Below are positions 12,101 to 24,100 of a DNA stretch of 64,000 bases, in pieces (position 1 is the first letter of the stretch; each line of letters opens with the position of its first letter). Source of the DNA: Trichostrongylus colubriformis (Eukaryota > Nematoda > Chromadorea > Rhabditida > Trichostrongylidae); the NCBI GenBank assembly GCA_963978905.1, contig OZ022258.1:55970591-56034590 (forward strand), read 5' to 3'. Below the pieces are notes generated by a model, which searched no databases, was not told where the DNA came from, and saw nothing but the letters and a program-made list of their open reading frames with translations. The position numbers and the translations under genes were made by a program.

Positions 12101-15100
12101 GCCCAATGTAAACGTCTCAACTAAGCTTGGATGACTCAAGGTCAGTGCGCGGGTCTCGACAAGCAGTTCCTCAGTAGATTAAGACTTGATAATCCGGATT
12201 GTCCTGTCTTCTGTAGCCTTGTAAGCCCCACAAACTTGCTTTTGCGGATGTGCTATTAATTCATTAGTTGATTATCAGAGAATTGTGTTACATGCCCGTA
12301 TGGTACAACTAGGCATTGCGCAAATTAGTGTAATCTATCAAATCAAATATCAGACATGTAACGCAATGTACACTGGGGAAACTGGCAGAAAACTAACAAT
12401 ACGTGGTCAAGAACATCTTGCTGGCGAAAGACTAGGTAACACAAGATCACTTCTGGGTGGGAAAGCACAAGACCGAGGAGCATGGCTGGTGCGACTTTCA
12501 TGTGAAGTGCAGGATTTTGACATGCGAGACTGAGATTTCTGCCAGGAACGTGGTTGAAGCGTTTTGTATTTCCGCAAGAAATCTGAGTACGAGCAATCAA
12601 AATGAAATCTTATCGAATACGAATGATCTCTTGCCATTTGCGCCACATTGCGAGCTACTATTGCAAGGGGGCAGACATCATGCCCCTATTATATTATATG
12701 TATGGGGAGAGCATGACATCTCTCATTCACTGACCATAACTGACACGGAGTGATGGCGTTCCGCTCCTGCTGTGATGGACTGGGTGAGTTCTATTCTCTC
12801 ATACGGGTTTGTAAGATGGTTCCCCTGATGTTCCGTCAGAACGGCTAAAGGGATGAGGCGCTTGATGGTGTAGTGGATAAAACCCCCAAATCTTGAGCTA
12901 CGTTTAGGCCTTTGAGGAAGACGATCTGGTCGAAACGTCAGGCCGTCAATAAAAGTTCCACCTGACAACCATGTGGTAGCTTTACATAGGAATTTCACTT
13001 TCTTACTCTCTCTTCTCACTCTTTTATGCATTGCTCAGGCTGTCTTTGAAAATATTCGATCATTTCCTTGTACTTGAACGTGGTCTTACCGGGAATCATT
13101 GCCGCTTCTGTATTCTCCATGTGCAGTTAGAGTCAGTAGCGCCGGAAAGATCACCAACTGGTAAAAGTAACAAATTGCACTGGAAACGGCCGAATAGATA
13201 GCGAATGTCTGAAAATCAGTTTATAGTAAAAAATGGCAGTTTTAAGAGCGCTGAAGAGCGCGGTTTGTACCTGAAGAGCCAAAGTGCTTGAGAAGACACC
13301 AGTCCCAAATGAGATCATATTCGTGAGTGAAGTGATAGTCATTGAAGAGCCGGAGACCTACGATACGAAAATTTCATGATGCAGCTGAAATGAGCTGTGA
13401 ATCTCATAAAGGTGTCATTATCACAAACTTGGACCATCTTAGCCGTACGCTTTGGTGTGTCCATGCTTTTGTCGGTACTATGCCATGCTGCCAGCATGAT
13501 GAAGACATCATCGATGCCTTGAAAGAGTTTTTCTTGACTCAGCTCTCCTGGTAATCCATTTAATTCTGCGAGTAGATGAATGAGCGAGATGGCGTAGTGG
13601 CAGAGTCACAATACTCGTGCAAGGATTCCCAGTTGAATACTGGATCGTTCATCATTCGGACATACTAGGCTGTACGCGAGTCGGGTAATGAGAGTACTCC
13701 TGTCGAGGATAAGAGGTATCCAGAATGTGTATGTGTGCCCTGCCAGTTGCTGTACAGGTCATATCCCTCTCTAAAACACTTCTGTTGTATTTCTGTTTAA
13801 TCGGTGTAAGTGGCATTGTGATTCCAAAACAAAGAATCATGCGATCATTACACGACCCCTCTGAAGACCTAGGGGGCGACTCTCGTCTCGAAATGTGCCG
13901 CACACCATTTCCTTGAGCACCTAGCATTCTTTTATGCAAATAGTGCGCTCTTGTGACTGCCCTGATTACATCCATGTTGCGGCCTTGAAGACAGTGATGG
14001 GAAAAATGTATTCATTGAGAAAGTCCCAAAAGAAGTAATTCCCATGGAAACTAGGGATATGCGCCCCCGAGATGTAGGGGCGGCTCAGCTTTTAACAGCT
14101 AACGCCTCTGGTTGACAGAGCCCACCTCCTAGCAACGTAGTTCGGTTGGCTGCGGTGGGAGTGGCTAGGGAGCTGCGGCAAGGTTGGAGACATCTCGGTG
14201 CGCTTTCGTAAATGGGCATGTCGAGAACTCTTTTCGAAGCGGCTGTTTATCTTTTTCAGTGTTCTTGATTTCTGATAGTTATCAGTAGGGGCTACTAAGA
14301 TTTTCTTTTACTTTCTTATTCCTCTGTTGTCTTCATTCGTTCACTCAGCGATGGGATGTCTTTTGAGTTTTCGTTGTTTCTACGCTACTTTGCGCATTGA
14401 TTACTGGATGATATGCTAATATAAACCTCCTCCCACCTTTTCGATTATTGCTACGGACTACCCGCCTATTAATGGAAAAGTAGCTCATGTCGATAATCAA
14501 CGGTACGGAGAGTGCCCTGCTTCTTGGGTTTTCGGCCAGTTCTATTAAGCATTTCAAATTTCATATTCACTCATTTTTTCGTATTGAGCATCTCAAGCTT
14601 CGTATTCTCTGCTTTTTTTCACATTTTTTCCGGATTTCCCCTGTCCCTACCCTTAGGTGGTACCAGATTTGTACAGTTTCGAATGGGTATAAAATTTCAC
14701 TGAGAATCCCTTCATTGCTGGAATACCTAGGTGCTTTTGCTCTTCATACATCTTATTGAAGTATATATTTACAATAATTACTGAACATTACGTCTTTATT
14801 GAGTATTGGCTTTTTTGGAGCAGATTGTGAGATGGTTGTTTCTAAAGTCTACTTTTGATACTTGTATGCTACATGTGAAACTCTTACCTATTGCAAGTAT
14901 CATGAACAACGTGCTAACGACGATCGACTGAAAGGCGATTCCGGTGGCGGACAGTAAACCAATGGTAGTAAACTCTGCTAGCAAAGGAACGACACCACCG
15001 ATAATCGCTTCTAGCAGTTTCGACTCTCGTCGCTTATACCTAAAATCAGGAATAGCGCAGTCCTTGTCACCTATGTAGCTCAGTTACTCCGTAGTTGAAA

Positions 15101-18100
15101 AGCGTCCACATATCTCGTTTTCCTTCTTGGCAACTCACACTAAGGAGGCTACGGCGAACTTTTGCATGGTCACAGAGCAGATAGCAGAGAGTTCTGTCGA
15201 GAAGGCTGAAGACTGACTAGCGGGATTTGGGATGCTGTACATAAACACAGTGCTGTCTAGTGCAGATTGCAGAAGGTTTTCACAAAAGTGCCTGACAAGA
15301 GCTGCCTTGAATTCACTCTTAAGTAACCTCCTCATTTGAGCGAGGCCCCCGCTTTCAACGACATATGCGTTAAGAGTAATAACCTCAAATAAAAATAAAA
15401 TCAAATGTCAGCGGTGAGATTAATGGTGAAAATTGGTGTTTGGCTCGTTCCGCCTCTTTTTATGCGAACCACTGAGTGACGATTGCAAAACTGAATAATA
15501 ATAATATAACAATAATGATAAAAGAGCTCTTGCGAAAGGCTAATGGTCCATCGTAGTGGTCCGCTTGTGTTTCTTATCCACTTTAAAAAGTCATCCCTTT
15601 AAAAGTTTGATAATTCTGGTCGATCGTTGGATGTGTTGTAGGTAGAGTCGCAGCGGAAAACGCATGAAGTGAAACGGCTGTGAAGTAGGGTCCACTTCAC
15701 TATTTTTGCAAAAGGGGTATTTTCGCGCCCTCAGCATCTTCGGAGGAGGTGGAGGAAAGGCAAAGAAACCGCTGCCCAGGCCCCGCAGTAACACAAGCGG
15801 CTGCACCACGACGGGGCATGATAAGGCTGAGCTAGTCTTTTGACACGTTCGCACCCTGGTCGTCAACCTGGATCTGCTTTCATTTGCAGAGAACACCACC
15901 TGCAAAGCTTCACGCTTCGAACTGTAACCCTATTAAGATACACCTCTAGAAATTCGAGCATACTGGTAACGGTGGGTGGGCCACGAGGTGCTGGCTATAT
16001 AGTAAAGCTGCGGTAGTTACATACTTGATTTTGGGGTTTCGGTTTTGGATCGGGATCATCTCATCTCTTCAGTCCCGAATCCCAAGCTTGATGCAATTTT
16101 TGTATAACATGCTATCACCAAGCGCGTGTTCGCCGCCTTTTGCTTGATAGCCCTCATAGCTCCGTCCGCGCTACTCACGTGGTAAGCTTTAAGGAAGATA
16201 CCTTCGCGGTTTTTTTTCGCGTGAAACTTTGCATGTTGCTTGCAGTATACAAATGGAAAGCAACTCGATGCTGGTAGAAAAATAATTTTCTTGGACGAGA
16301 AACGAAAAATAAGTTGCGACGTACCTCAATGAACATAACATTAGGAACATCATGAGTAGAAAAAGAGTAACGCTGATAAATGGAGCCATACTTGAGCCCA
16401 TCTTTCGCATCTGTAAGGTTATTTTGGGAGTGAATGCAGACTGTTTGCTTACTTACCAGTCGAAATATTGCACTGTAGTGTATAATGATCTGATGTGGAA
16501 ATGGTCAATACTGACCAACCGATTTCGAATTGCATATAGCATAATTCCATTCTGGTATGAGCGTAGAACTGTGCGCTCTACAAACGCCGGTCACCACCCG
16601 GAATTTCACGCAATTCAGCGCACGAAATCTTCTATTGCTACAGATAGCGGTGCACGAAGTGTATTCATGTGCTGAGTATTTAGTGTTTAAGAGTTGTTGA
16701 TAGTTGATGAATCACTCGTTTGTCACTGCGTCACGTCTCTAGAGACGGCTACCATTTCTCGAAAATCCAGATACTCCAGCGTTCGGTATGCTTTATTACA
16801 ACTGATATCGGATCAGGAACGAATTCCATCGCAACTAGTCATTCAGCACTTAGAATGTGGTCACTGTTTGGGCTTTAACGACAGTTCGACAGTTTTAGAC
16901 TTGACCGCATCGTCTGGTAACAATTTGTTCACTTGCCGAGCATGCCATTCCCGTGGTGGTAGGTCTACTTGCCAGTTACAGATGCCTATAATTTTTCTGA
17001 AGACCACTTTGAAATCTCTTTGTCTAGCGGTCAATACGCTTAGTTACTTTTGGTATCGCATTAGAATGATTCATTCGCTTCGCACCATTACAAATCGCGT
17101 CTTGATAGTTAATGTAGATTGCAGCATCAAAGACACTCCTGGAACGCAAAACGGATTTGGCGACACATGCGTTCCGGCGCTCCTCATAAAATGTTATAAT
17201 ATTTATCAATTCACACCTACTATATGTTAATGTCTTCGTACCATAACATCTGTAAGTGTGAACAGTCCACTGTCAGCCGGAAATGGTCAACGGATTTAGT
17301 GTCCTTTAAAAATCAACGCTATCAGCTTTTATCAGCTGTTATGAGTTCGAATCTTCCACCGTTGATGTTTCTGTACCACCCCACATAGCAACCACAATTA
17401 TCAACACTCCATCGTTAACCCAAAAGTCGCAACGAATTTGATGCTGTTCGCTTTTCAACGCTTCTTATCAGCCCTCATGGAACGTTATCGGTTTGGTCCA
17501 TCTAACATCCATGTTCCTATTGCATTACCCTAGATCACTTGCAAAAGTCAGCGTCCCGTTGTTGCGTGTCGTGGGCTATGAATTTTCTGATGGACTGACA
17601 CACCCACCGACAGAGAGACATACATAGCGGATTATATATTCAGGATGACTATACTCCAGTTCAATAGCTGTTACAGGACTTTGCTAAATTATTCTCTCAC
17701 GAACCTCTGCATCTATTAGCCTATCCGATCCAATGCTACTTCGTAGCCGGTCGTACTTGCATGAGTCATACACCAGACTTACCACCTGAAAAACAAGAAT
17801 CAAAAGACTGAAATATCGCAGAAATGTAGGATAGGTGGAGAATTGGGACCCAGATGGTTCCTGCTATCGCAGAGTGGTCCCCATAATTAGTCTAGGGGCG
17901 TTCTAGTGTAAAAAGATTCTCCTGATCCGCTGTGGATGCGTAGAGACGGTCGAAATTGCAACTACTGCGCTGAGTATAGTAGTGCAGCTAAAAGATGTTC
18001 TAGCTAGCACAATTCTGCGTATAATATCATCGCTACCAGAACTATTACTATCCTTCCAACTTTTGAAATTAAGTAAGAAGGAGGATTGCACTTGACCCAT

Positions 18101-21100
18101 GTTCGTGATCTATTTTTCTTGTTATTTTGCCATTACTACATTCATTTAAAGGAATCGTCCACGGAAAATGCGTTTTTGTGTTACCCATATGTTTATGTTG
18201 TATTTGCCTAATGTGGGCCTCATGCAAAATTTCACGCGAAAAAATGCGAATCTGGCTGAGATACAGCACCACAAAGTGCGGTCCCAGTGGGCGGGGCCTA
18301 AGAGTAAAAGCCTCGTCCCGTGGTCCGCCGCCGTTGGGAACGGAGAGTGGTACTGTTTACGAAACTTTCTGCTCCTAAAGTGCGTCCCCGACCACGGCGG
18401 ACGACGGAACGAGGCTTTTCTCTTAGGCCCCGCCCACTGGGACCGCACTTTGTGGTGTTGTATCTCAGTCAGATTCGCATTTTTTCGCGTGAAATTTTGC
18501 ATGAGGCCCACATTAGGCAAATACAACATAAACGTATGGGTAACACAAAAACTCATTTTCCGTGGACGATTCCTTTAAGCTAATAGGTATCGCAAATATC
18601 TGAAACACATTGTGAAGACATCAGCGATCGTCTGAGTCCCTTTCTATGGATTCCCAGACTTCTGGTCAATGATTGGATATCGATTTTGGGATCAGCTTGT
18701 TCTGCTTGTAACTTTTTTCCGAGGAAGTGATCGATGGAGCAGAATAGGTTGTATTAAATTCCAGCTTCTCTCTTCGTGAAACCTCGGCATTGTACTTGTT
18801 TACTTTTCTCTGTTTTGCCAACGAAGTTGTTAGGTGGAATCGTTATTTACGGCCTGACGTTTCGACCGGATCGTCTTCCTCAAAGGCCAATCCACCACCG
18901 CGAGATTGGAACGCCGCTACTCCGTGTTAGTTGTCGTCAATGAAAATGAAGTGAGAATAGGTTGAGTTCTGTTAGCGTGAGGTTCAGAATACATGATTGA
19001 CTAGGAAGAAATGTCAATGCACAAGACTTTGATTTTTCTCGAAATTCCTTTGCAACAGGGGTCGAACATCACCGCGCAAAAAAATAAAGTTTGTTTCTTC
19101 TTTCTTTCAGCTGAATGGATAAAATCTGCATCTTCTTTCTTTCAGCTGAATGGCTACACGAGCAAACTGTCTACCGCAAAATTTCTCTTCGACACTCATC
19201 TGAAAGTAGAAGATACCAGCGCGCAACTTCCCTCCTTTTCCGTCAGTTTTTCGAAGGAATCGTTTTCCCGTGGGCATGACTTTGGCTGTCGGTACCCCCG
19301 TGTTTCATTCTCAACCGTCTACAGATTGGTTAACATGCATACCCTTTCTGCATCGCCGGTGCCTTGTTAGATAATCACGTCACTGATTAAACGTCAAATG
19401 ACAAGTGGAGTTCAAGCTTGAGTTGAGCTGTTACATGCTTAGCAGGGTGGGAAACAAACTTCATAATTCCAGACCTTTCTGACTTCGTGCGTATGTCTCA
19501 GTATTTTCATCTTGTAGCACCGGAGCTGTCCTTTTCCATTACGGCTGGACCGCCTCAGATCCTTTTCATGAGCTTGACGAAGGTCGCGAAGGTCGGTAGT
19601 GAGGGTCATGAGGTTGACATTGTGTCCATACTCTTCAAAAGAGAAGCCTATTTCTAAATGAATGGGCTCAGCGCTGCTCTATCAATTGAGGATCGAGCTC
19701 GCCTCTCTTGCGTGGCTGATCCTGCATACAGCGTGGTCCTTGGGAGACTTCCAACTCTGCCCGGCCTCAGAGAGCTCCTCGCAAACTCATCTAATAGCTG
19801 AGACGAGTGAGTGGACAACTAAGCTGTTTAACTAATCGGAGCGCAAAAGGCTAGCAACACATAACCCAACTAGATCGAGTGATTTGCTCTGCAACAAATG
19901 CCAAGTAGTTCGGAACTTATAGACTACCCTAATATTAACCCGCTGGAGCCCGCGCATGTTCTGCTATTGGCAGCCGCGTTTGACCGCCCCGCCCGATGGA
20001 GCTTCGTGACTGCAGCCCATATATGAGCTACGTGGGCCGTTGTGGTCGGCTTTTTAGAAGTACTCTTTTTTTGCAACAAGCGCGAAAGGAAGGCAAAAAT
20101 CAATGGAATACGATATCTTGAACTCCATTGCGATCTCGCGCACTTTCTACTTCTGTATGCATCCTGTCCAGTTTCCCTCATCCATTTGTAGTTTGGTAGG
20201 ATGGTAGAGATGTTCTGATCGATCAGAGTACGCATTCAGCCTTCTCCAGTGACCCAGCACAATGGAATCCCCTGAAGAACACCTGGAGGATGAATTGTAC
20301 CACCTTCTAATCGAATCAGACGAAGGGACCGAAACAACACTGGCTGAGTCCGCTGATGAATCGCTTTTTGCTGATGATGATCCTGATTACGAAACCGGCT
20401 CTGATGATGATGGGGGAATGAAAAACACCTGGTTTCATATTGCTACCATTCACGAACGTTGGAGTTTCGCTGGAGTGTATGGACCTGCTACTCAAGAGTT
20501 TAATTGCAGTGAGCCTGTGGATTTTCACAATCTCTTTCTCGATACGGATATAATAAATCTCATCGTCAAGATAACAAATAGATATGGGAAGCAGAAGGCC
20601 AAAGACAGAGGAGCAACTTTTCAGGAGACGGCAGTAATCGAGATGAGAAAGTTTTTGGAGATTTGTCTCCAGATGGGACTAGTGAGGTGGGACTGTGATG
20701 TTCGGATGGGACTTTTCGTAAACCTATCTGAGTGAAAAGTATAGGTTGGAGGTGAAGTATAGGTCTTTTTAAGAAACCTATTTGTAAAACTGGATAATCA
20801 TCACCAACTTCGAGGAGTATTCTTCTTGTTACCTAAAACTCTTTGAAAATATTGTAAGAACAATATCTTTCTGTGACCCACAACTTATGCTTATTCGTTT
20901 AGCCCAGCTCAACATGTAATAAACAAAGCCTGTTCAATAAATGCAAATAAAAACAAAAAAAACTATTTGATGACTGCAGCCCACATGTGGGCTGCATGAT
21001 CCCACGCGGCCGACAAACTGCAGCCCACATACGGGCTGCATGGTGCCCAATGGGTTAATCAAAGAAATAGGGTGACGAATAGGCGCAGTAATATGCAAAT

Positions 21101-24100
21101 GAATAAATGAATAGACTGAGGAGTAATGACAATCTATCGTACTTTTGCTTCCCACTCGAGTAGTGGCTTTGTCTCTGGATAAACCATTAAGTACTGGAGT
21201 GAAACAGTTGTGAACGCTACGATATTGTTGGTGTCGTTATCTAATCTGACACCATAGATATTGTCAGCGATGAAAATTCGCTTTCCTAGAATATCCATGA
21301 TAGGATATGTTGCCTGAAAAAGCATTGTTTCGAAGCGAAGTTGATAGTTACATGTCCTCTAGAAGGAGAGGGCGAGCACGAATTCGTATTCGGTGAAGTG
21401 GCCGCTGGTGGATGCGATGATCCGCTCCGTAGAGTTGCAATATTTTGGTCATAAAGTTTTTGTAGAGAAACTTTGGTGTATCAATCTGAAGCACCTAAGG
21501 CTGCATTCATATTTGGCAGCGCAATATTAGCTATGGAACCAAATGCGATTACCGCAACGCGCGTGCGGGGCCAATACACTTAGTGCTGCTGAATATCAGT
21601 CGAGACCCTGAGAGCATTCCATTGATCAACAATATAACGTGCGCCGCTGGGGTGTGTCTACTTACGACAAAAAATCGCGTGGCCGCCCGCGGCGAGCGGC
21701 GCGGCGGGTGGAGTGCCAGTGACAAGGCATTCGAGGCCTTCAAGCGAGGCAGTGTGGCATGGGTGGAGGAGGCAGGGTGGCATGGGTGCAGGAGGCAGTA
21801 TCGCATGGGTGAAAGTGCAATGGTGACGCAACCACGCTCTGCCAGGCTCCCCAGAGCAGTCTTCGGCAAATCGTACTGGTGGCACCGCGAGTGCGGCGCC
21901 GCGAAGCGATTTTTTGTCGTAAGTAGACACATCCTCGCCCCTGCACAGCCAGCACTCAGTGTGTTAGACGTGGGGCAGTACATTGCCACAAATGCGATCA
22001 CCTCGCCGAGTATATGTGAGAAGCCAGCTGATTTGTATTGGTTTTGACACGGATATCACATCCTTATATGAATTAAAGGTACTGTTAGGTCTAGTTTGGC
22101 CTTTCACGGATTATGATAGTGGGGTGCTAAGAAGTGCAACAGCAGAAAAAGAACGGAATGAAACAGAACTCAAAAAATACTACCGTCCTCGTATCTTCAA
22201 GGCGTTTTCTCGCGCCCTTTTCATACAGAGAGTGATGCAGACGGCGAGGCCAGGTAACCGTAAGTCAGCAACCCTGAGGCCGCGCTCACACTTTCTGCCG
22301 GCAGGGCGTTGCTGCGTTCACAGGCAGCGAAGCAGAGTGGCACGAGGAGGTGCAGGGACGAAGTAGACAACGAGACAGAGTGGTACAAGTGGAGACCTAG
22401 AGACACATGTTGTCCACGCCCTGCCGACGGCATCGCGAAGTATGAGCGCGGCCTGTAGCGCGCTTTTCCGTAAGGTAGTAGTGGTAAGGTAAAGTCCAGG
22501 TGGGATTACGTATCTCTCCCCCCCCCCCCCCCTTCCATAGGCGGCAGATAAGCGCTGCGAAAGCACGCTTGATCACGGGTGAGGAATCGCTCTACCTAGG
22601 AGAAAATGTTAAACTATTGAGCTCACATTAACTCTGGAGAAATTTCGATTGTAAACATCCAGAAAAGCAGTAACTGGCTCGTTTTTCTGACAATACGGCT
22701 CACACATATCGTAGTACGTTAACTGGTGACCTGATGAATCCTGCAAAATTTCACTTCAAGATCGCAAGTGTAATTGATCGCCTTAGGGCTTCTTGGGAAA
22801 AAGGAGCTTTGACCTAACGGAGCATTTGCAACGACACCACCAGTCGACAGGATATCCGAAGTTGATCTCGAATCTGCTTTTAATGTTTGCCAAACGGTTC
22901 TTTGATTGAATTCACGAAGTTTTATCGCGATAAGCCGTTTTACATGTCAAGTCTTTTCCCGATTGCCCGTCTGAAGTACCCACGAATTCACCGACATCCA
23001 ACACTTATCAGCATAGCGCTGTGGGAGCGTAGCAGTTTAGGTCTGTAGAGTGGTTTGCTTTGGCTTTCATTAGGTTATTTCAAAGGAATGCTAATGTGAT
23101 AAAGTAGCGAACATTTTCAATGAACCATACTAACTCTACCTACAGATACCAGAGAACGGTGATCCGCTTGTTTGGTTTGGCCGGCGGTCGTAACGCGCGA
23201 ATCAGTTGTAGTGCGCAACGAGCACAACATTCATGTGTAGGGGGTTGGACCGCTTCTGCGTAAAGTTTTAAATTAACCGAGTTTTTGGCCATGCTGTGTA
23301 AAGTAAATTGACATGAAGTTAGTGGTAATTTTGCCACTTTTACGAGGAGAAGCTAACAACTACTATGAGGATAACCAAGTTACACTCAACCATGTTTTCT
23401 ATCGCAGCAAACCTTCCTAGCATGCCTGAAGAAGAGTATTTTCTTGGCAAGCATTAATGAGTTCTTCTTGTTAACCACTCAGTTATAAACGGATCTTCCC
23501 CCTGAATTTGGTCGAAATCAGAACACATAGGCTTTGCACGAAAACACCTCAATCGTGCTCTACAGGCGCCTGCGCATGCCATGTGATGGTAGCGTTCATT
23601 CAGAAAACCCCCCTCCGATTCAGAACGCTTGGCAATTTTGAAAGCAGATCTGACACCAGCCGAAGCGCCTAGGGTAACGTACATATGTCATACTGCAAAT
23701 GGTTATTTCGACATAAGTTCTTTCCTTATACATAAGTCCTCTACATACACTTTCACATAGTCACACACTAAAAGCAGACCTCTACTGTGATTTTGGTGTT
23801 GATTTCATTGATCATATTCCAAAGTTGTTGTCTGTAGTTCCTTCGCAGTAGACTGCCATTATCTCTTGAGTCAATTATTACCTGGAAATGAAATGATAGG
23901 TTGGTATCCAAAAATAAGAGCTAGGATGCTTGGCTTTAGCAGCAGAGATTGCAAAAAAAGGTTAGCTAACAACGCTCATGTAGAAATAAAAGTATGAGAA
24001 AACCCCAAATTGGAAGAAAGAATAAGTGAAACCGCTGAATTTGCATCAAAGAATAGATCTTGAAAAAGAAGCCTCAGAGTCAAAAGACACTCTAGAGTTA

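Larger units (their letters stand above)
1..13357. repeat. Left unit of a long direct segmental duplication
   Basis: Exons and introns from base 1 to at least 13,334 align in the same order and orientation with about 50,147-64,000. The alignment is broken only by transposon insertions and small indels. The left copy runs off the window at base 1 and the right copy at base 64,000, so unit borders are not visible. Confidence 0.9.

Noticed and set aside
13652..13975. 107-codon minus-strand frame as a coding exon
   Set aside because: Lies in the intron between SSD exons 13435-13517 and 14888-15039, which join in phase without it.
16694..17230. 178-codon plus-strand open frame as a gene
   Set aside because: No recognisable domain, no exon borders, on the opposite strand inside a ptr intron. 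The length is plausible by chance.
18146..18578. Two 136-codon frames with near-identical sequence on opposite strands
   Set aside because: Produced by the inverted arms of the TTAA-flanked MITE.
21549..22001. Overlapping frames of about 150 codons on both strands at 21.5-22.0 kb and 25.2-25.7 kb
   Set aside because: GC-rich MITE sequence with few stop codons. Composition explains the open frames.
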